A stretch of 47,796 nt of DNA from positions 1 through 47,796 of the forward strand of contig JADGJG010000085.1 in NCBI GenBank assembly GCA_027596195.1, read 5' to 3'. The translations under genes and the position numbers were made by a program. How positions within the stretch are numbered: the stretch's first letter is position 1; each line of letters opens with the position of its first letter. This DNA is from Podochytrium sp. JEL0797 (lineage: Eukaryota > Chytridiomycota > Chytridiomycetes > Chytridiales > Chytriomycetaceae). The notes under the pieces were generated by a model. It was not told the DNA's origin. It did not search any database and saw only the letters and a program-made list of their open reading frames with translations. Shown piece after piece: positions 31,110 to 41,971 of this stretch.

Positions 31110-33297
31110 ACAAAATCTGTTTTTTTGTCATCCCTTTCCATTTTTGGAGAATAAAGAACTGTTTTGTCATTTATTATTTACAATCGGTAGCCTCCCCCCC
31201 CCCCCCCCCCCTTTGAAATGGTCGATTCTCTTCTCCGCACCCATTCTCAAATGAAATATCCTCTATTCTGTTGTCAATATCGAAAGAAAGTGAACATCGA
31301 AAGCCAGCCGACGAGGTTTGTCAATTTTGTTTTCCCATTCCGGAATGCCTCAATCTTCTGAAACACCGGATCAGCTCCCGGCCCCGCGTAGCTTTGGTGC
31401 GACTGTGCGGGACAGAGCTGACGCTGGGTTGCGGTGTGACACACTTCCCTAGAACGCCTGCTCTCTGCGAATCCCGGTCGTCAGCCCCACTTTGGCGACT
31501 GAGGCAGCGAAGTCGTTTCGGCGTTCGAACTTTATCACCATGGAACGAATTTACCAGGTTTGTTGTTTCCCTGTCCCTTTCAATCTGTTCATTGGCCAAA
31601 CTCTGCTTCAGCTCACTCGCCGCCCCTCTGCACCCTGACTCCCAACCCCTCCTCATCGTCACCAAATCTTGATTCTGTTGCCTCCATCGCGTCCCGCACG
31701 GCAGATTATTTTTGGGCGGCGAAGGTGCATTCAGTGAATGTGTTTGTGGAGAGTTTGGGCAACTTGAGTGTGTTTGTGTCGTTGATGAGTGGATTGGATG
31801 CTGTGGCGTTGGGACGCGTTTCGTGTTGTGCGGAGGTGGAGTGGGTTCGAGTGGAGACGTGGAATAATTTTATCAAAACTAGTGGTAAAAATGCTTCAAA
31901 GTAGGAATATTGCTCAGTTGGCATTCAAAAATGCCAACATGTACTGCAATTGTTACTCATCCAACTTGCAGTATTTGACATTCGATTCTGCAGGTTCAAG
32001 AACGTTTTCATGCCTGGAATGTGTTCAATTCAGCATATGTTATAGTTGGGCCAAGAAAAACGATGATTTTCAAGAGATTGCCAACCCCAATTTATAATTT
32101 GGGACTGTTTTGCATGCACCAATCAATAGGGGGGTATGGAGAGTAGAGGTATCTGGTAATTTGGGCTGGTCAAAAATTTGATTTCCCCCCAACAAGAACC
32201 CTGATTTATGGCCGCAAACGGCTGGTTGGGCAAGAATCTAGGTTACAAATGATAAGCTTTCTATAATGCGGAATCATTCTTTCCATTCCACACCACCCTG
32301 TGGTTCGTATCAACACAAAGATAGAGGTACAAAGTTATATGCGATGGTTGCATGAGCCGTAGCTGCTTTTGGCTTGTTGATTGGAGACCAGACATTGTGT
32401 GGATTGGAGACGATAGCGATTTTGGAATGGCCCAAAAGTAATATTTGCTCGCGCGTGTTCATCTCTTTCATGAGGAAGAACGCCTCCTGTAGCATGATGT
32501 TAACACAATTAACCCGCGGCCGTCTCGAAACATGAGAACGCAACAGGGACCTGTTTCTTTCCGCAACCGAAACTCCCGGAATCACTGCTCCAGCAACGGT
32601 ATGTGTACCACATTTACACATTACACCAGTGTTCGGGACCCAAAAAACGCGCTCCATCCTCTTTCTCGCGTATTTGCCCGCATCCACATTTCACACACCT
32701 CATCTCAAACTCTCCACCATTCCCCAACCGGATCCTGCATGATACCGTCCTCCCCCGCAAGATATAACCTTCAATTCATCCCGTTGCCTGACATTCCTCA
32801 CAGTCCATCTCATTCACACCACACAATCCAAGACAAATTCCTCCAAGCAGCTCCACGAGTACTCAAACTTCAGCGCGACACCCCTTTACCGGACGTTCAA
32901 CATTCCCAGTAACATACTCCAAACCAACAAAATACAGTCAGATACTTCCCGAATTCCGAGCAACCGACTTTTCCAAACAAGAACCAACCATTTTCTTTCA
33001 CATCCATCCACCAGCTTGAAGATTCTTCAACCGCCGAGATGGCTCGTGCTTTCATATTTCATTCACCAAGGAAAGTTGAGAGCCCGCGCCCTCCGATCTA
33101 AACTCTCAACATAAAGAAAACGGACTTGGATCTTATCTGCGGACTCCTTTCGAATGGTGTAATAGAAAATCCGGGCGTGTGGATTTTTTATATAGAAGAA
33201 AAATAAAAACTGGATAATATCGCGAGTTTATTTTCAAAAATCACCTCGCCAAAGTGTTCGTCCGATTCCATCAAAACAAAGAGTGATGAGAAACAAC
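31110..33297. other. Gene-poor 2.2-kb stretch between RPS6 and RPS11
   Basis: It begins with the RPS6 poly(A) motif AATAAA (31150-31155) and a C19 run (31194-31212). An ORF at 31560-31904 contains a protein-like portion (ASRTADYFWAAKVHSVNVF, WVRVETWNNFIKTS), but I find no family, and splice sites are unclear. From 31.9 to 33.2 kb the sequence is AT-richer with no coding character. The RPS11 3' UTR, with a minus-strand AATAAA, lies near 33228-33233. Confidence 0.45.
31194..31290. repeat. Poly-C-linked dispersed repeat, copy 1
   Basis: A C19 run is followed by TTTGAAATGGTCGATTCTCT and TCTCC, then AATATCGAAAGAA at 31277-31289. The same order (C run, TTGAAATAGCCGATTCTCTT, CTCC, AATATCGAAAGAA) recurs at 34679-34759 in the same orientation. 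Confidence 0.65.
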
Positions 33298-33832
33298 TTA
33301 GAACTTGGTGAACTGCTTGGCACCAACACCCTTGATGATCTTCTTCTGGACCTTGAGGACGTTGAAACGAACGGTCTTGGAGATAGGGCGGCACTGTCCA
33401 ACAGTGACCAAGTCACCGGCCTCGACACCAATGAAGGCGGGGGACAAGTGAGCCGAGAGGTTCTTGTGACGCTTCTCGTATCTGAGAAATTGCACATTTT
33501 AGAAAGCAGCACAAAAATCGCGTAACCAAACCAATAGCTATTTACCTGTTGTACTTGGGAATGTAGTGGAGGTACTCACGACGGATGACGATGGTTCTCT
33601 TCATCTTGTTGGAGACAACAACTCCCTTAAGGATACGGCCACGGATGGAAATGTTTCCAGAGGTGAAGGGGCACTTCTTGTCGATGTAGGTACCCTCAAT
33701 AGCCTCCTTGGGGGTCTTGAATCCAAGACCGACGTCACAGTACCATCTCTTGACGCCTCCCTTCTTCTGCTGAAGCTTGGAGTTCTGGAAGATGGGCTGG
33801 AACTGGAATGCCTTCTCGTGCTGCTCAGCCAT
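33298..33832 (-). CDS. RPS11: 40S ribosomal protein uS17 (RPS11)
   Basis: Minus strand, exons 33832-33546 and 33481-33298; 156 aa, the exact family length. [96 protein letters not shown] and [20 protein letters not shown] are textbook uS17. It binds 18S rRNA early in small-subunit assembly. The intron (33482-33545) is 64 nt. A 5' UTR intron cannot be excluded. Codon use is biased towards C/G-ending codons, like RPS6 and RPL15, as for highly expressed genes. Confidence 0.96.
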
Positions 33833-34329
33833 TTTCTGTTTGGAGAGAGAGAGGTTCGCAGATTAATACTTCGCTCATGGATGCATTCGAAGGGAGACGG
33901 TTGAGAAAGCTTTGATGTTTCGGTTTGGGTTCGATCATTTCCTTCGTAGCGCCCAATTACGACTGATACTTCGATTCGAGATAGATTCGGTGTGAATATT
34001 GCGACGACGGTTGCGTCTATCGTCGTTTGGGACTGCCGATTCGGTTCACGCCGCGATGCCATCTCGTTCGGCATCGATCCATCGGAACTTCGGTCCGGCA
34101 TCGCAAACAGGCATCGCTTCGTTCCAATGGCATGACTGTGTTCTCCAATGCGTCCATGATGGTCTCGAGGTGATGCGGTGGCAGGATGCGGTGGGGATGG
34201 GTGCGGGAGGGACCGCGAACCTTTGATGAAGTAAAAAGAAAATTCCTTGCCGCCAAAGAATCCGCCATGAAGCGTCAATGAAGCATCCGTGTCACCTTCA
34301 CAATTCTTTCACTGTGGTCGCTCCTATTC

Positions 34330-34490
34330 TTGGCCGCTACGAAGCATCACGTTCTTTGAAGAAAAATGCACACGTTCCAGCAGTTCCTTGTTGGCCAAGT
34401 CTTTCAAGTCTCCAAGTTCAGCAAGTGCGAACGCGGCAATGATCGCGTCCAGAGACATGCCATCCACTGAATTGACGCGAGCAAAGGCCA
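34330..34490. repeat. Dispersed direct repeat, copy 1
   Basis: Shares, in the same orientation, TTGGCCGCTAC, GCATC, TTCCTTGTTGG/TTTCTTGTTGG, CAAGTC, TCCAAGTT, GGCAATG and CGCGTCC with 35632-35775. On the minus strand it reads LDAIIAAFALAELGDLKDLA, so it may descend from a coding sequence. Confidence 0.65.
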
Positions 34491-34678
34491 TTCTACTAAT
34501 GGACTCAGAATGAGAAGATTGGGGTATTTGGGTTCCCCTCACAGAAGGCCTTCCAGCAAGAGTGATTTCGCGGGTTTAACACCAGACGAGAGATTGCCAC
34601 GAAAGGGATCAAATGGATTTGAAGTTTACAGCCAACCATTTGAGGACCAATTCAATTTCCAAAACTACTCTCCAATCG

Positions 34679-34760
34679 CCCCCCCCCCTTGAAATAGCCG
34701 ATTCTCTTCTCCACATCTTCTCCCCGCAAGAGCTTCGATATTATTAATATCGAAAGAATA
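34679..34760. repeat. Poly-C-linked dispersed repeat, copy 2
   Basis: A C10 run, then TTGAAATAGCCGATTCTCTT, CTCC and, after a longer middle, AATATCGAAAGAA: the same modules in the same order as 31194-31290. Confidence 0.6.
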
Positions 34761-34912
34761 CTGGGGGTGACTCTTGGGTTTGACTCCGTATTTGTCGTTG
34801 ATTAGCACCAATCATCATATTATATTTTTTGATCGCGCGCGACAGTGCACGTACTCTTCGTGTACCAAGGAGCCAGATCCGGGATACAAGCGTTTAGAAC
34901 GCCAGGTATGGT

Positions 34913-35431
34913 ATGTTACCGACTTTGACCAGGCACGCAAAGACAAGATCGCCGCAACCAGCAACTTTCATCAAAGTCGACCATTTCAAGTCGGCTCTTG
35001 CGAACGGTCGCGTTGTTTCAGGAGATGGAATCATTCAATTGAGGTCTCCGGACTTTGAAACAGTCAAACTTTGGAAAGACATTGACATCCTTCAGTTTCC
35101 AAAGTTTGACTGTTTCAAAGAGCTATTCGCTCATCGTGACCGACTCGGTAAATGCAGCCAACTCGTGCTTGCAGCAACTCTGGTTTCTGGTTTCCTTGGT
35201 TTGGGTGATGCTTTCCTTGACCATGCACGCGAAACCCAGCGTCGTCAAAACGAGACTGGAGATGTCAAGGATCTGGATCATGTGTTTTCCCCATATTGCG
35301 CGTCACTTGAACTGCCTCTCACGGCATCGGCGTCAGAGTTCTTGGTGCGATTGGGAGAAGCTGCGGTTTCGTCGTGCGGGATGGATCGGAATTATTTGAT
35401 GTCAGTTCTGCATCGAAATCTCGTTGAGTGA
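34913..35431 (+). CDS. Orphan ORF, hypothetical protein
   Basis: A 172-codon open frame with protein-like composition: IKVDHFKSALANGRVVSGDG, RDRLGKCSQLVLAATLVSGF then LGLGDAFLDHARETQRRQNE, and EFLVRLGEAAVSSCG. The start is uncertain: upstream coding-like residues (34774-34915) are in another frame, so a first exon or a frameshift may exist. A perfect 25-bp inverted repeat lies inside the frame (35053-35120). No domain is recognised. It sits between the two copies of a direct repeat. It may be a lineage-specific gene or a degenerate one. Confidence 0.4.
   Translation: MLPTLTRHAKTRSPQPATFIKVDHFKSALANGRVVSGDGIIQLRSPDFETVKLWKDIDILQFPKFDCFKELFAHRDRLGKCSQLVLAATLVSGFLGLGDAFLDHARETQRRQNETGDVKDLDHVFSPYCASLELPLTASASEFLVRLGEAAVSSCGMDRNYLMSVLHRNLVE
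35053..35120. repeat. Perfect 25-bp inverted repeat with 18-nt spacer
   Basis: The left arm 35053-35077 begins CTTTGAAACAGTCAAACTTT and the right arm 35096-35120 is its exact reverse complement over 25 nt. The 18-nt spacer is GACATTGACATCCTTCAG. Both arms are translated in the surrounding open frame (FETVKLWK ... FPKFDCFK). Confidence 0.9.
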
Positions 35432-35452
35432 GCGGACAAGCTTCAGACAGAG

Positions 35453-35671
35453 ATGTCATGCTGGTGGTTTTTGAAGACGATGTTGATCATCGCAACGCGT
35501 TTCCGGGAGAAGAAGATTACGTATGAGGAGTTGGTGAAGGCATGTGAATTGAAGGGGCCAGCAGTGACTTCGAGATGCAAGCAGGCTTCGAAGTTCCTTC
35601 GCACCTTATCCGCCAACTTCACTACCTTTAAATTGGCCGCTACCATGCATCGCGTGCCTGAAGAATACTGA
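35453..35671 (+). pseudogene. Short coding-like fragment after the orphan ORF
   Basis: A 72-codon frame with a basic, helical middle (REKKITYEELVKACELKGPA, then SRCKQASKFLRTL). It lies 21 nt after the orphan ORF stop in a different frame, and its end runs into direct-repeat copy 2. It might be a continuation of the orphan gene; no splice pair is convincing. Confidence 0.3.
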
Positions 35672-35775
35672 CAAAGATTAGTTTCTTGTTGGTCAAGTCT
35701 CCAAGTTTGGCAAGTGTGAGTGCGGCAATGTTCGCGTCCGGAGTCGGGTCATTGAACTCACGTGAAAGACTTCCC
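35632..35775. repeat. Dispersed direct repeat, copy 2
   Basis: Second copy of the 34330-34490 sequence, about 1.3 kb downstream in the same orientation. On the minus strand it reads DANIAALTLAKLGDL, close to copy 1 (DAIIAAFALAELGDL), with a few short deletions. Confidence 0.65.
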
Positions 35776-36257
35776 TCTATTAAAAGGTTTGAATAGCGTT
35801 AAGCTTTATAAATCGCGTTGTAGAAATTGAAAGCGATGTCTCCGCCTCCCTCAAGGAGGAGTGGAATGTCTGAAGTTGCCTGAGAGGAGGGGGGGGGGGG
35901 GGGTGAATCTGGCGTATTCTCCATGGATCAAGTCCTGCCGCGTGAATTGAGCACCACAGGAGCGAAATCTTCTCACTATAATTGAGAAGGCCGCGTGATA
36001 AAGATTTTTTTATCTCTCGTTTGGTGAGCAAGAGACCCCCCTCGCCCCCATCCCCATCGCATCGGCCCCTTAGCATGGCGTCTTGAGCCTCTATCAACGT
36101 TACTGGATGGTGTCCCATGGTCTCTGTGCGTTAGAATGCGGTGCCGATGGCTGTGGATGGACCCGGATCGGACTCTCGGCTTGACCTCGCAGATGCCCTC
36201 CTCGAACTCCACGCTCGACAACCAACTAACCGCTCTGCCCCTTCCAGATAATCTAAA

Positions 36258-36872
36258 ATGGGTGCCTACAAGTACTTGGAAGAGCTCCAGAAGAAGAAGC
36301 AGTCCGACGTCGTCCGTTTCCTCCTCCGTGTGAGATGCTGGGAGTTCCGTCAGCTCAACGTCATCCACCGCGCTTCGCGCCCATCCCGCCCCGACAAGGC
36401 CCGTCGTTTGGGATACAAGGCCAAGCAGGGATACGTCGTCTACCGCGTGCGTGTCCGTCGTGGAGGACGCAAGAGACCGGTCAAGAAGGGTGCGGTCTTC
36501 GGAAAGCCTGCTTCCCAGGGAGTCAACCAGCTCAAGTACCAGAGATCCCACCGTTCCACCGCCGAGGAGCGTGTCGGACGCAAGTGCGGAAACTTGCGTG
36601 TCTTGAACTCGTACTGGGTCAACCAGGACTCCACCTTCAAGTTCTACGAGGTTATTCTTGTCGACCCCCAGCACAAGGCCATCCGTCGTGATGCTCGCAT
36701 CAACTGGATCGTTGCCCCGGTCCACAAGAGACGCGAGTCCCGTGGTCTTACCGCTATCGGAAAGCAGAACCGTGGTCTTGGAAAGGGTCACAAGTTCCAC
36801 AAGGTTATGGGAGGAGGTCGTCGCAAGAACTGGAAGCGTCGCAACACCCTCTCTCTCCGTCGTTACCGTTAA
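36258..36872 (+). CDS. RPL15: 60S ribosomal protein eL15 (RPL15)
   Basis: Single coding exon, 204 aa, the standard family length: [100 protein letters not shown] and [20 protein letters not shown]. It is part of the large subunit. A CCTTCCAG acceptor-like site (to 36247) just before the ATG suggests a 5' UTR intron, common in ribosomal protein genes. AATAAA at 36949-36954 is a likely poly(A) signal. A 389-codon antisense open frame spans the gene and is discounted. Confidence 0.97.
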   Translation: MGAYKYLEELQKKKQSDVVRFLLRVRCWEFRQLNVIHRASRPSRPDKARRLGYKAKQGYVVYRVRVRRGGRKRPVKKGAVFGKPASQGVNQLKYQRSHRSTAEERVGRKCGNLRVLNSYWVNQDSTFKFYEVILVDPQHKAIRRDARINWIVAPVHKRRESRGLTAIGKQNRGLGKGHKFHKVMGGGRRKNWKRRNTLSLRRYR

Positions 36873-37108
36873 ACTATTTGACTGCATTTGGACGTCTCTC
36901 TTGTGTTCTTTCGAGATTGCAAGTTGTTTCTGCATGTCTACTTTCTCAAATAAATGGTTTAATGGCACCTTGGGTGGAAATCTTGATTTTCGAATTTTGT
37001 CTTTGCAACAATGCTCGAACACAGAATCAAAGAGGCGCAACTCCCGGTCATTCGAGGAACCTTTGGCAAAAGCTGTCCCAGTTCCTTTTTCATGCAGCTC
37101 AGTAAAAC

Positions 37109-39727
37109 ATGGGATCGCGTAGGCGTCTGCCGTTGTCTCGAACACAGCGACGCGCTTCTGACGTTGAAAAACAGGGCAACAAGAATATGAGAGAGCGGAT
37201 CCTTCAAGACTTTGTCGATAATAACCGAAACAAGACGGGTCCTCAATTGGAACGCGAGTTTGGAAACGGAGCCAGTCTATTCCTGACGCGTGTGACGGCG
37301 TATCTAAGATTGACGTACCTTCTGAACTGCAACATCTCTCTGCAACTCCAAGCCATTTCTATTTTCATCTCAGCAGCGTCCGGAAGCCGATTTCTGGCCG
37401 AGTTTTTGGAGGTTGGCGGCGTGTTGACCGTGTTGGAGCTGTTGGGGCTTTCCCAAGTCAAAGAGGTGAGGGTTCATTATGCTGATACAGAAATTTACAT
37501 GCTTTTCGATAGTCGGATAAAGCAGAGGCTTTGCGATTGTTGATCAATATCGCAAATGCGGGGAGAAAGTACAAGGAGTTTTTATGCGAAAGTTATGGCG
37601 TTCGAACTGTAGCCGACTGCTTGGCTCGCTCGCGATCAGAGGTCACGCAAGATTATTGCCAAAGTCTATTGTATCAGCTGGGAATTGTGAGTATACAGAG
37701 CATATTGGCCGGAATCTAATCCAATTTGCGGTTTCAAGGGAAATCCAAAGTTCTTGATGCAAGTTTACAAATCCCTATTGTCTCTGTTGACTTCACCGTC
37801 TTCTTCTCCCACGGCACAGCAAATGTCTGGACAGGCGTTGCGAATGCTGTTGGTAAATTCCGCAATCGCTGTTATTCATTGCAATAACGCTTTCCATTGT
37901 AGCCATCGATTCAAACCATTCATCCGTCTATTATTGATGCCACTGTGGGTCTGCTGAAGAGCCCTCATATTCAGATTCAATATGAAGGTAGTTTTCAAAC
38001 AAACGCCTGTTTTTCGCAACTCGAATTCAAAGCGCGAATTTATCATTTCAGGCTACGAGTTGATCAGAGAACTCGTGAAGCGTCAGACTCTGCAAGATGT
38101 TGTGCTGATTCAGCTGATCCAACTGCTCAAATTCGCGCCAACAGAGGAACTGGTGGATGAAAATGACGGCAAGTGGATGGTCTTTCCAACGCGTTGTATT
38201 TACATTTTGATCCTCAGATCGCAGAAGACGTGGACAAAAGGGAGGAGAAGGCAAAACTCTCCAAGCAACAACTCAGTGGGGCACGAACGGATCGGCTGAA
38301 GAGAAACCGTCAGACGGGATGCTCGCTATTTACATCCAGCAGGCGTACGCGGCTAAGCTGTTGAGGTGAATTAGAAACTAGGGGTTGCGCTTTTTAGCTC
38401 ATATTTTAATGTTGGCGGATACAGCGTGATTGCAACTTCTTCCACCGAACTCGCAGAACGAATGATTCAATTGCAAATCGTGAGCGGTTTGCTCAACTTG
38501 ATTGCCAACGTGATGCACCCAGACAGTCAAAAATATGCTTCGAATATCCTCATTTATCTGGTCCAGACATTTGATTACGTTGCCGAAGCACTGATTCAGA
38601 ATATGGGTCGAAACTTTTTTGATCTCTTGGAGGTCTGATAATTGACGCAATTGGAATCGTGTAATTTGAACACGGCATGTTTACTAGGACAAGCCGGACA
38701 CGTTCTATCGCGAGCTTACCTGGGAGCAAGTCAAATACCTGCGCAAAAACACGGTTCGGATCCACGCGAGCGAAGAGCCAGAAGAAAATTATGCAGAAGA
38801 AGATTCCGAGGGCTCTGCGAGTTCTGACGATGTGGATGGGTGTGTGGTTGTTTTGATTCCCAAGTGGTCAATGTTAACATGTTTGATAGGATCGGAAATC
38901 TTCCAGATCAAACGGGTGGACTCTTGGCCGCCGGGACACCTAGCGTGGTCAGAAGAGCAAGTCGTAGAGTTTCGACGGCAGGCGAAGCGTTTCCTGTCAA
39001 TAAGTGCGTCCTTTTAACTGATTTTTTGCATCGATTAACAACACTAACCGAATGTTTTAGGGGAACCGATCCGTAAGATTCCTCTCTCTTCCTCATCAGT
39101 CGAAACTAACCGCGTTATTATTTTTTTTAGATGGGACTCGCCCACCCGCGTCGACACGGGGGAGAAGGCGCCACAAACAGCACCCGATTCCAAAGCACAA
39201 AACCAATCTATCCTCAACGAATACGAGAAAAACAAAGATGTAAGGCATTAATCAGCACGCACATGGCTAACCTTCTTGCTGCAGGCGCAAGAGGAGGCGA
39301 TGGTGGAAGAGCTGTATCACCCGTACAGTCACGCCGCATCCAACGTTACATTTGCAGTGAGTTTTTCCTTTTTGATCAAGAACGGTATTTAACGCTGTAT
39401 AGGGATCCAAATTCAAAAAAACGGGAGCGGATGCAACGGACAAATTCACGCAAGAGGTGAAACCCTGCTCCTTTTTTTCGCGTTTGAGAATCTGATAGAA
39501 TGAGCAACAAACCCCACACACTACAGTTGAATCAATTCCGATCGACAAATGAAAAGAAGGTTCAAAAGGACAAGGAAGAATTCCAAGTCCGATTCGACGA
39601 CGACCTGTCGGGGAAAATTTCGTCCATGAAAAAAGACGCCGACCTATTTGCCAAAAAGAATCCACCACTGCCGAAAATCCCAACTGACGCCTCAAACACG
39701 GGAGGTGTGACGAGCAAGCAAAAATAA
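37109..39727 (+). CDS. ARMH1: ARMH1-like armadillo-type helical protein (flagellum-associated family)
   Basis: Fourteen exons: 37109-37465, 37513-37686, 37739-37852, 37903-37987, 38052-38168, 38218-38365, 38425-38632, 38688-38839, 38890-39003, 39061-39072, 39131-39239, 39285-39356, 39403-39456, 39527-39727; 638 aa. Signature stretches are RILQDFVDNNRNKTGPQLER, FGNGASLFLTRVTAYLRLTY, FLAEFLEVGGVLTVLELLGL, LLINIANAGRKYKEFLCESY and GVRTVAECL-like GVRTVADCLARS, matching animal ARMH1 (C1orf228). Helical repeats continue to about residue 400; the rest is charged and disordered. The exon 5/6 joint is best explained by a GC-AG intron (G|GCAAGT). Exon 10 is 12 nt. The family is found mainly in ciliated organisms; role unknown. 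The first in-frame ATG is used; the Met at 37187 is an alternative. Confidence 0.75.
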
Positions 39728-39760
39728 CCGAGTATTTTTTATTTTGAAGTCGGAATAAAA

Positions 39761-41954
39761 ATGAACGAAGATTTACCAACGACGCTCCCAGAGCTCAAAA
39801 GCTTTTGTTTGAAGCTCATAACAACCCAGGAGAAGTTCGAAGAGAGCTGCAAAGACGTGATCCAGAAGCTGGTTGAGGAAAAGCATCAGCTGATACTTGA
39901 AAGTACCTTGGAGGTGCGTGGGCCATCTATCGCATTGTCAAACATAAATCAAAAAACACAGAGAGGAATCCCCGCTGCAGCTCCACCCATCAAAGAACAT
40001 TGCCAATGCAACAAACAAGCCGCCGTGGTCGCGTATCTCCGCGCGCGAGTCAACAAACTCGAGATTGGAATCAAAGAACGCGAGAGTTTTCATCGCAAAA
40101 ATATCAACGAGATGGCAATGCAACACTCTGAACAGATTCAAAGTATTTTGAAGCGGAGTTACGAAACGGAAAAGTCTTTTCAGGAGGCTTGCGCGCGCGC
40201 GACAGATATTTTGGATGGGGACGGTGATCCGTCACTCGTGTCTCCATTCAAGGATCTCGAAGAGCGCTGCAAGGTAACTACAGAATATTAAATATCAGAT
40301 ATTGAACTCTCATCCTTTTATATAGCTCTCTGAAAAATTGAAGGCGATCATCGAAAAGGAAAACTCTGACCTCCGCGCAGACGTATACAAGTTGCGCGGC
40401 GCGCTCCAAGAGGAAGTCTTGAAAAAGCTCGAAGAAAAGAGAGTGTCACGAGACGAAAAGGACGAATCGGAAGGGCTCGTCATCTTTATCGAAATTGATG
40501 GATCCGAGAAACGAATCAAAGGCGCGACTCCCGATAAATTGATTGAGCGATTATTGGATCCTCTGTCGTTTGGTAAACTTGATGCTCTCTATGTCTTATG
40601 ATTATTGATATGCGGAACAGACAACAAATACATGCAAGCATTCATGCTCACGTATCCTGCTTTCATGTCAAGTCGGCTTTTGATGGATTTGATTTCTCAG
40701 AAACACCGAGAGTTTATGGCCATCAAATCAAAGATGGAAGATAAAGGATATCAGACGCCTGTGATATTGCGGTAAGGGTTGCTCCCAAAAAAAGTGATCC
40801 AAAAAACTCCAACGCAAATCCTCCAGATTCGTGAATGCCATCAAAACATGGTTGGAAGGATATTGGCCAGACTTTCAAGAAGATCCATCGCTGGTGGCTG
40901 ACGTGAACAGCCTGTTGGAAACCATCAAGGATGAAAAATTAAACTCGATCGTGAAATCCGTCTTGACTAGAAAGGTGAACGAAAACTGCGCGATGTCAAA
41001 GATATAGAAGCTTATGAACCCCCTTTGCATATTTCAGCTGACAAACGAAGACCAAGGGCACCAACTCGTCAAATCGACTCCCCCAAAAGCCATTCTTCCA
41101 GCTCCATTGCTCAAACGATATTCCCCAGAAGGCCAAGCCGCACAAGCAGCCGTAAAACGACCCATTGATGAGATCAAACTGAACATTCTTGATATTGATC
41201 CACTGGAACTGGCGAGACAGTTGACATTAATGGAAGCCGAACTGTTTGTGCAAATTAAACCACGCGAGCTTCTCGATATGGCGTGGATGAAGGACAACAA
41301 GGAGCTCAAATCACCCAATATTACCAAAATGGTTCACTGGTCGAACCATGTCGTGCAATGGCTCGCGACGGAGGTGCTGAGTGTGAAGGAGAGCCACAAG
41401 TTGCGGTCGCAAGTGTTTGAGCGCGTCATTTCGTTGGGACATCAATTGGAGAAATTGAACAACTTTAATGGAGTGAGGGAAGTGTTGGCAGCGATTGAGA
41501 GTTCGGCCATTTATCGTCTCAAGAAAACCAAAATCTTGGTCAGCACCAAACATTTGAAAATGCTGGAAGATCTGCTGCGCGTCGCGTCCACAGAACACAA
41601 CTACAAAAATTTGAGATCGAGAGTACATTCAGCGAATCCTCCTATTATTCCGTTTCCCGGGGTATACCAGAGTGATTTGGTGTTTTTGTCGACATGCAAC
41701 AAGAATGTTCTGGATGGAGGTCTCGTGAACTTCCACAAGTTTCAAAAGGAGGCCGGATACATATTGGAATTCCAGGTACTAGAATTTCGATGCTTCATTC
41801 CGATCATTAACTCACAACTCTTCGCAAACAGACTTACCAAAGGACACCGTTCAACTTTGAAGTGGTGTCGGAAATTCAAGATATGATCAAGAGTTGCAAA
41901 GTGTATACAGAGGAGGAAGCATACAGCCATTCTTTATTATGCGAGCCGCGTTGA
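39761..41954 (+). CDS. RasGEF-domain protein (CDC25-type exchange factor for Ras-like GTPases)
   Basis: Exons 39761-39913, 39962-40273, 40326-40572, 40621-40771, 40827-40974, 41038-41775, 41832-41954; 623 aa. The N-terminal 240 residues are coiled-coil-like. The RasGEF N-terminal module follows (LIERLLDPLSFDNKYMQAFM, LTYPAFMSS, VILRFVNAIKTWLEGYWPDF). The catalytic domain has LDIDPLELARQLTLMEAELF, LNNFNGVREVLAAIESSAIY, RLKKTK, PPIIPFPGVYQSDLVFL and LVNFHKFQKEAGYILEFQ, ending YQRTPFNFEVVSEIQDMI. It would load GTP on a Ras or Rap GTPase; no membrane-targeting domain is seen. Removing 39914-39961 as a 48-nt intron is a choice: kept, it adds 16 residues in frame. The start lies 33 bp after the ARMH1 stop. 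Very confident on domain. Confidence 0.9.
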
Positions 41955-41971
41955 AAAATATCAAACAAAAA

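Noticed and set aside
31560..31904. Possible gene with ASRTADYFWAAKVHSV
   Set aside because: The middle of the frame looks protein-like, but there is no recognised family, no convincing start or splice sites, and random N- and C-terminal parts.
35976..37145. 389-codon open frame on the minus strand
   Set aside because: It is antisense to the fully conserved RPL15 gene; strong codon bias in the ribosomal gene leaves the opposite frame open. No splice or motif support.
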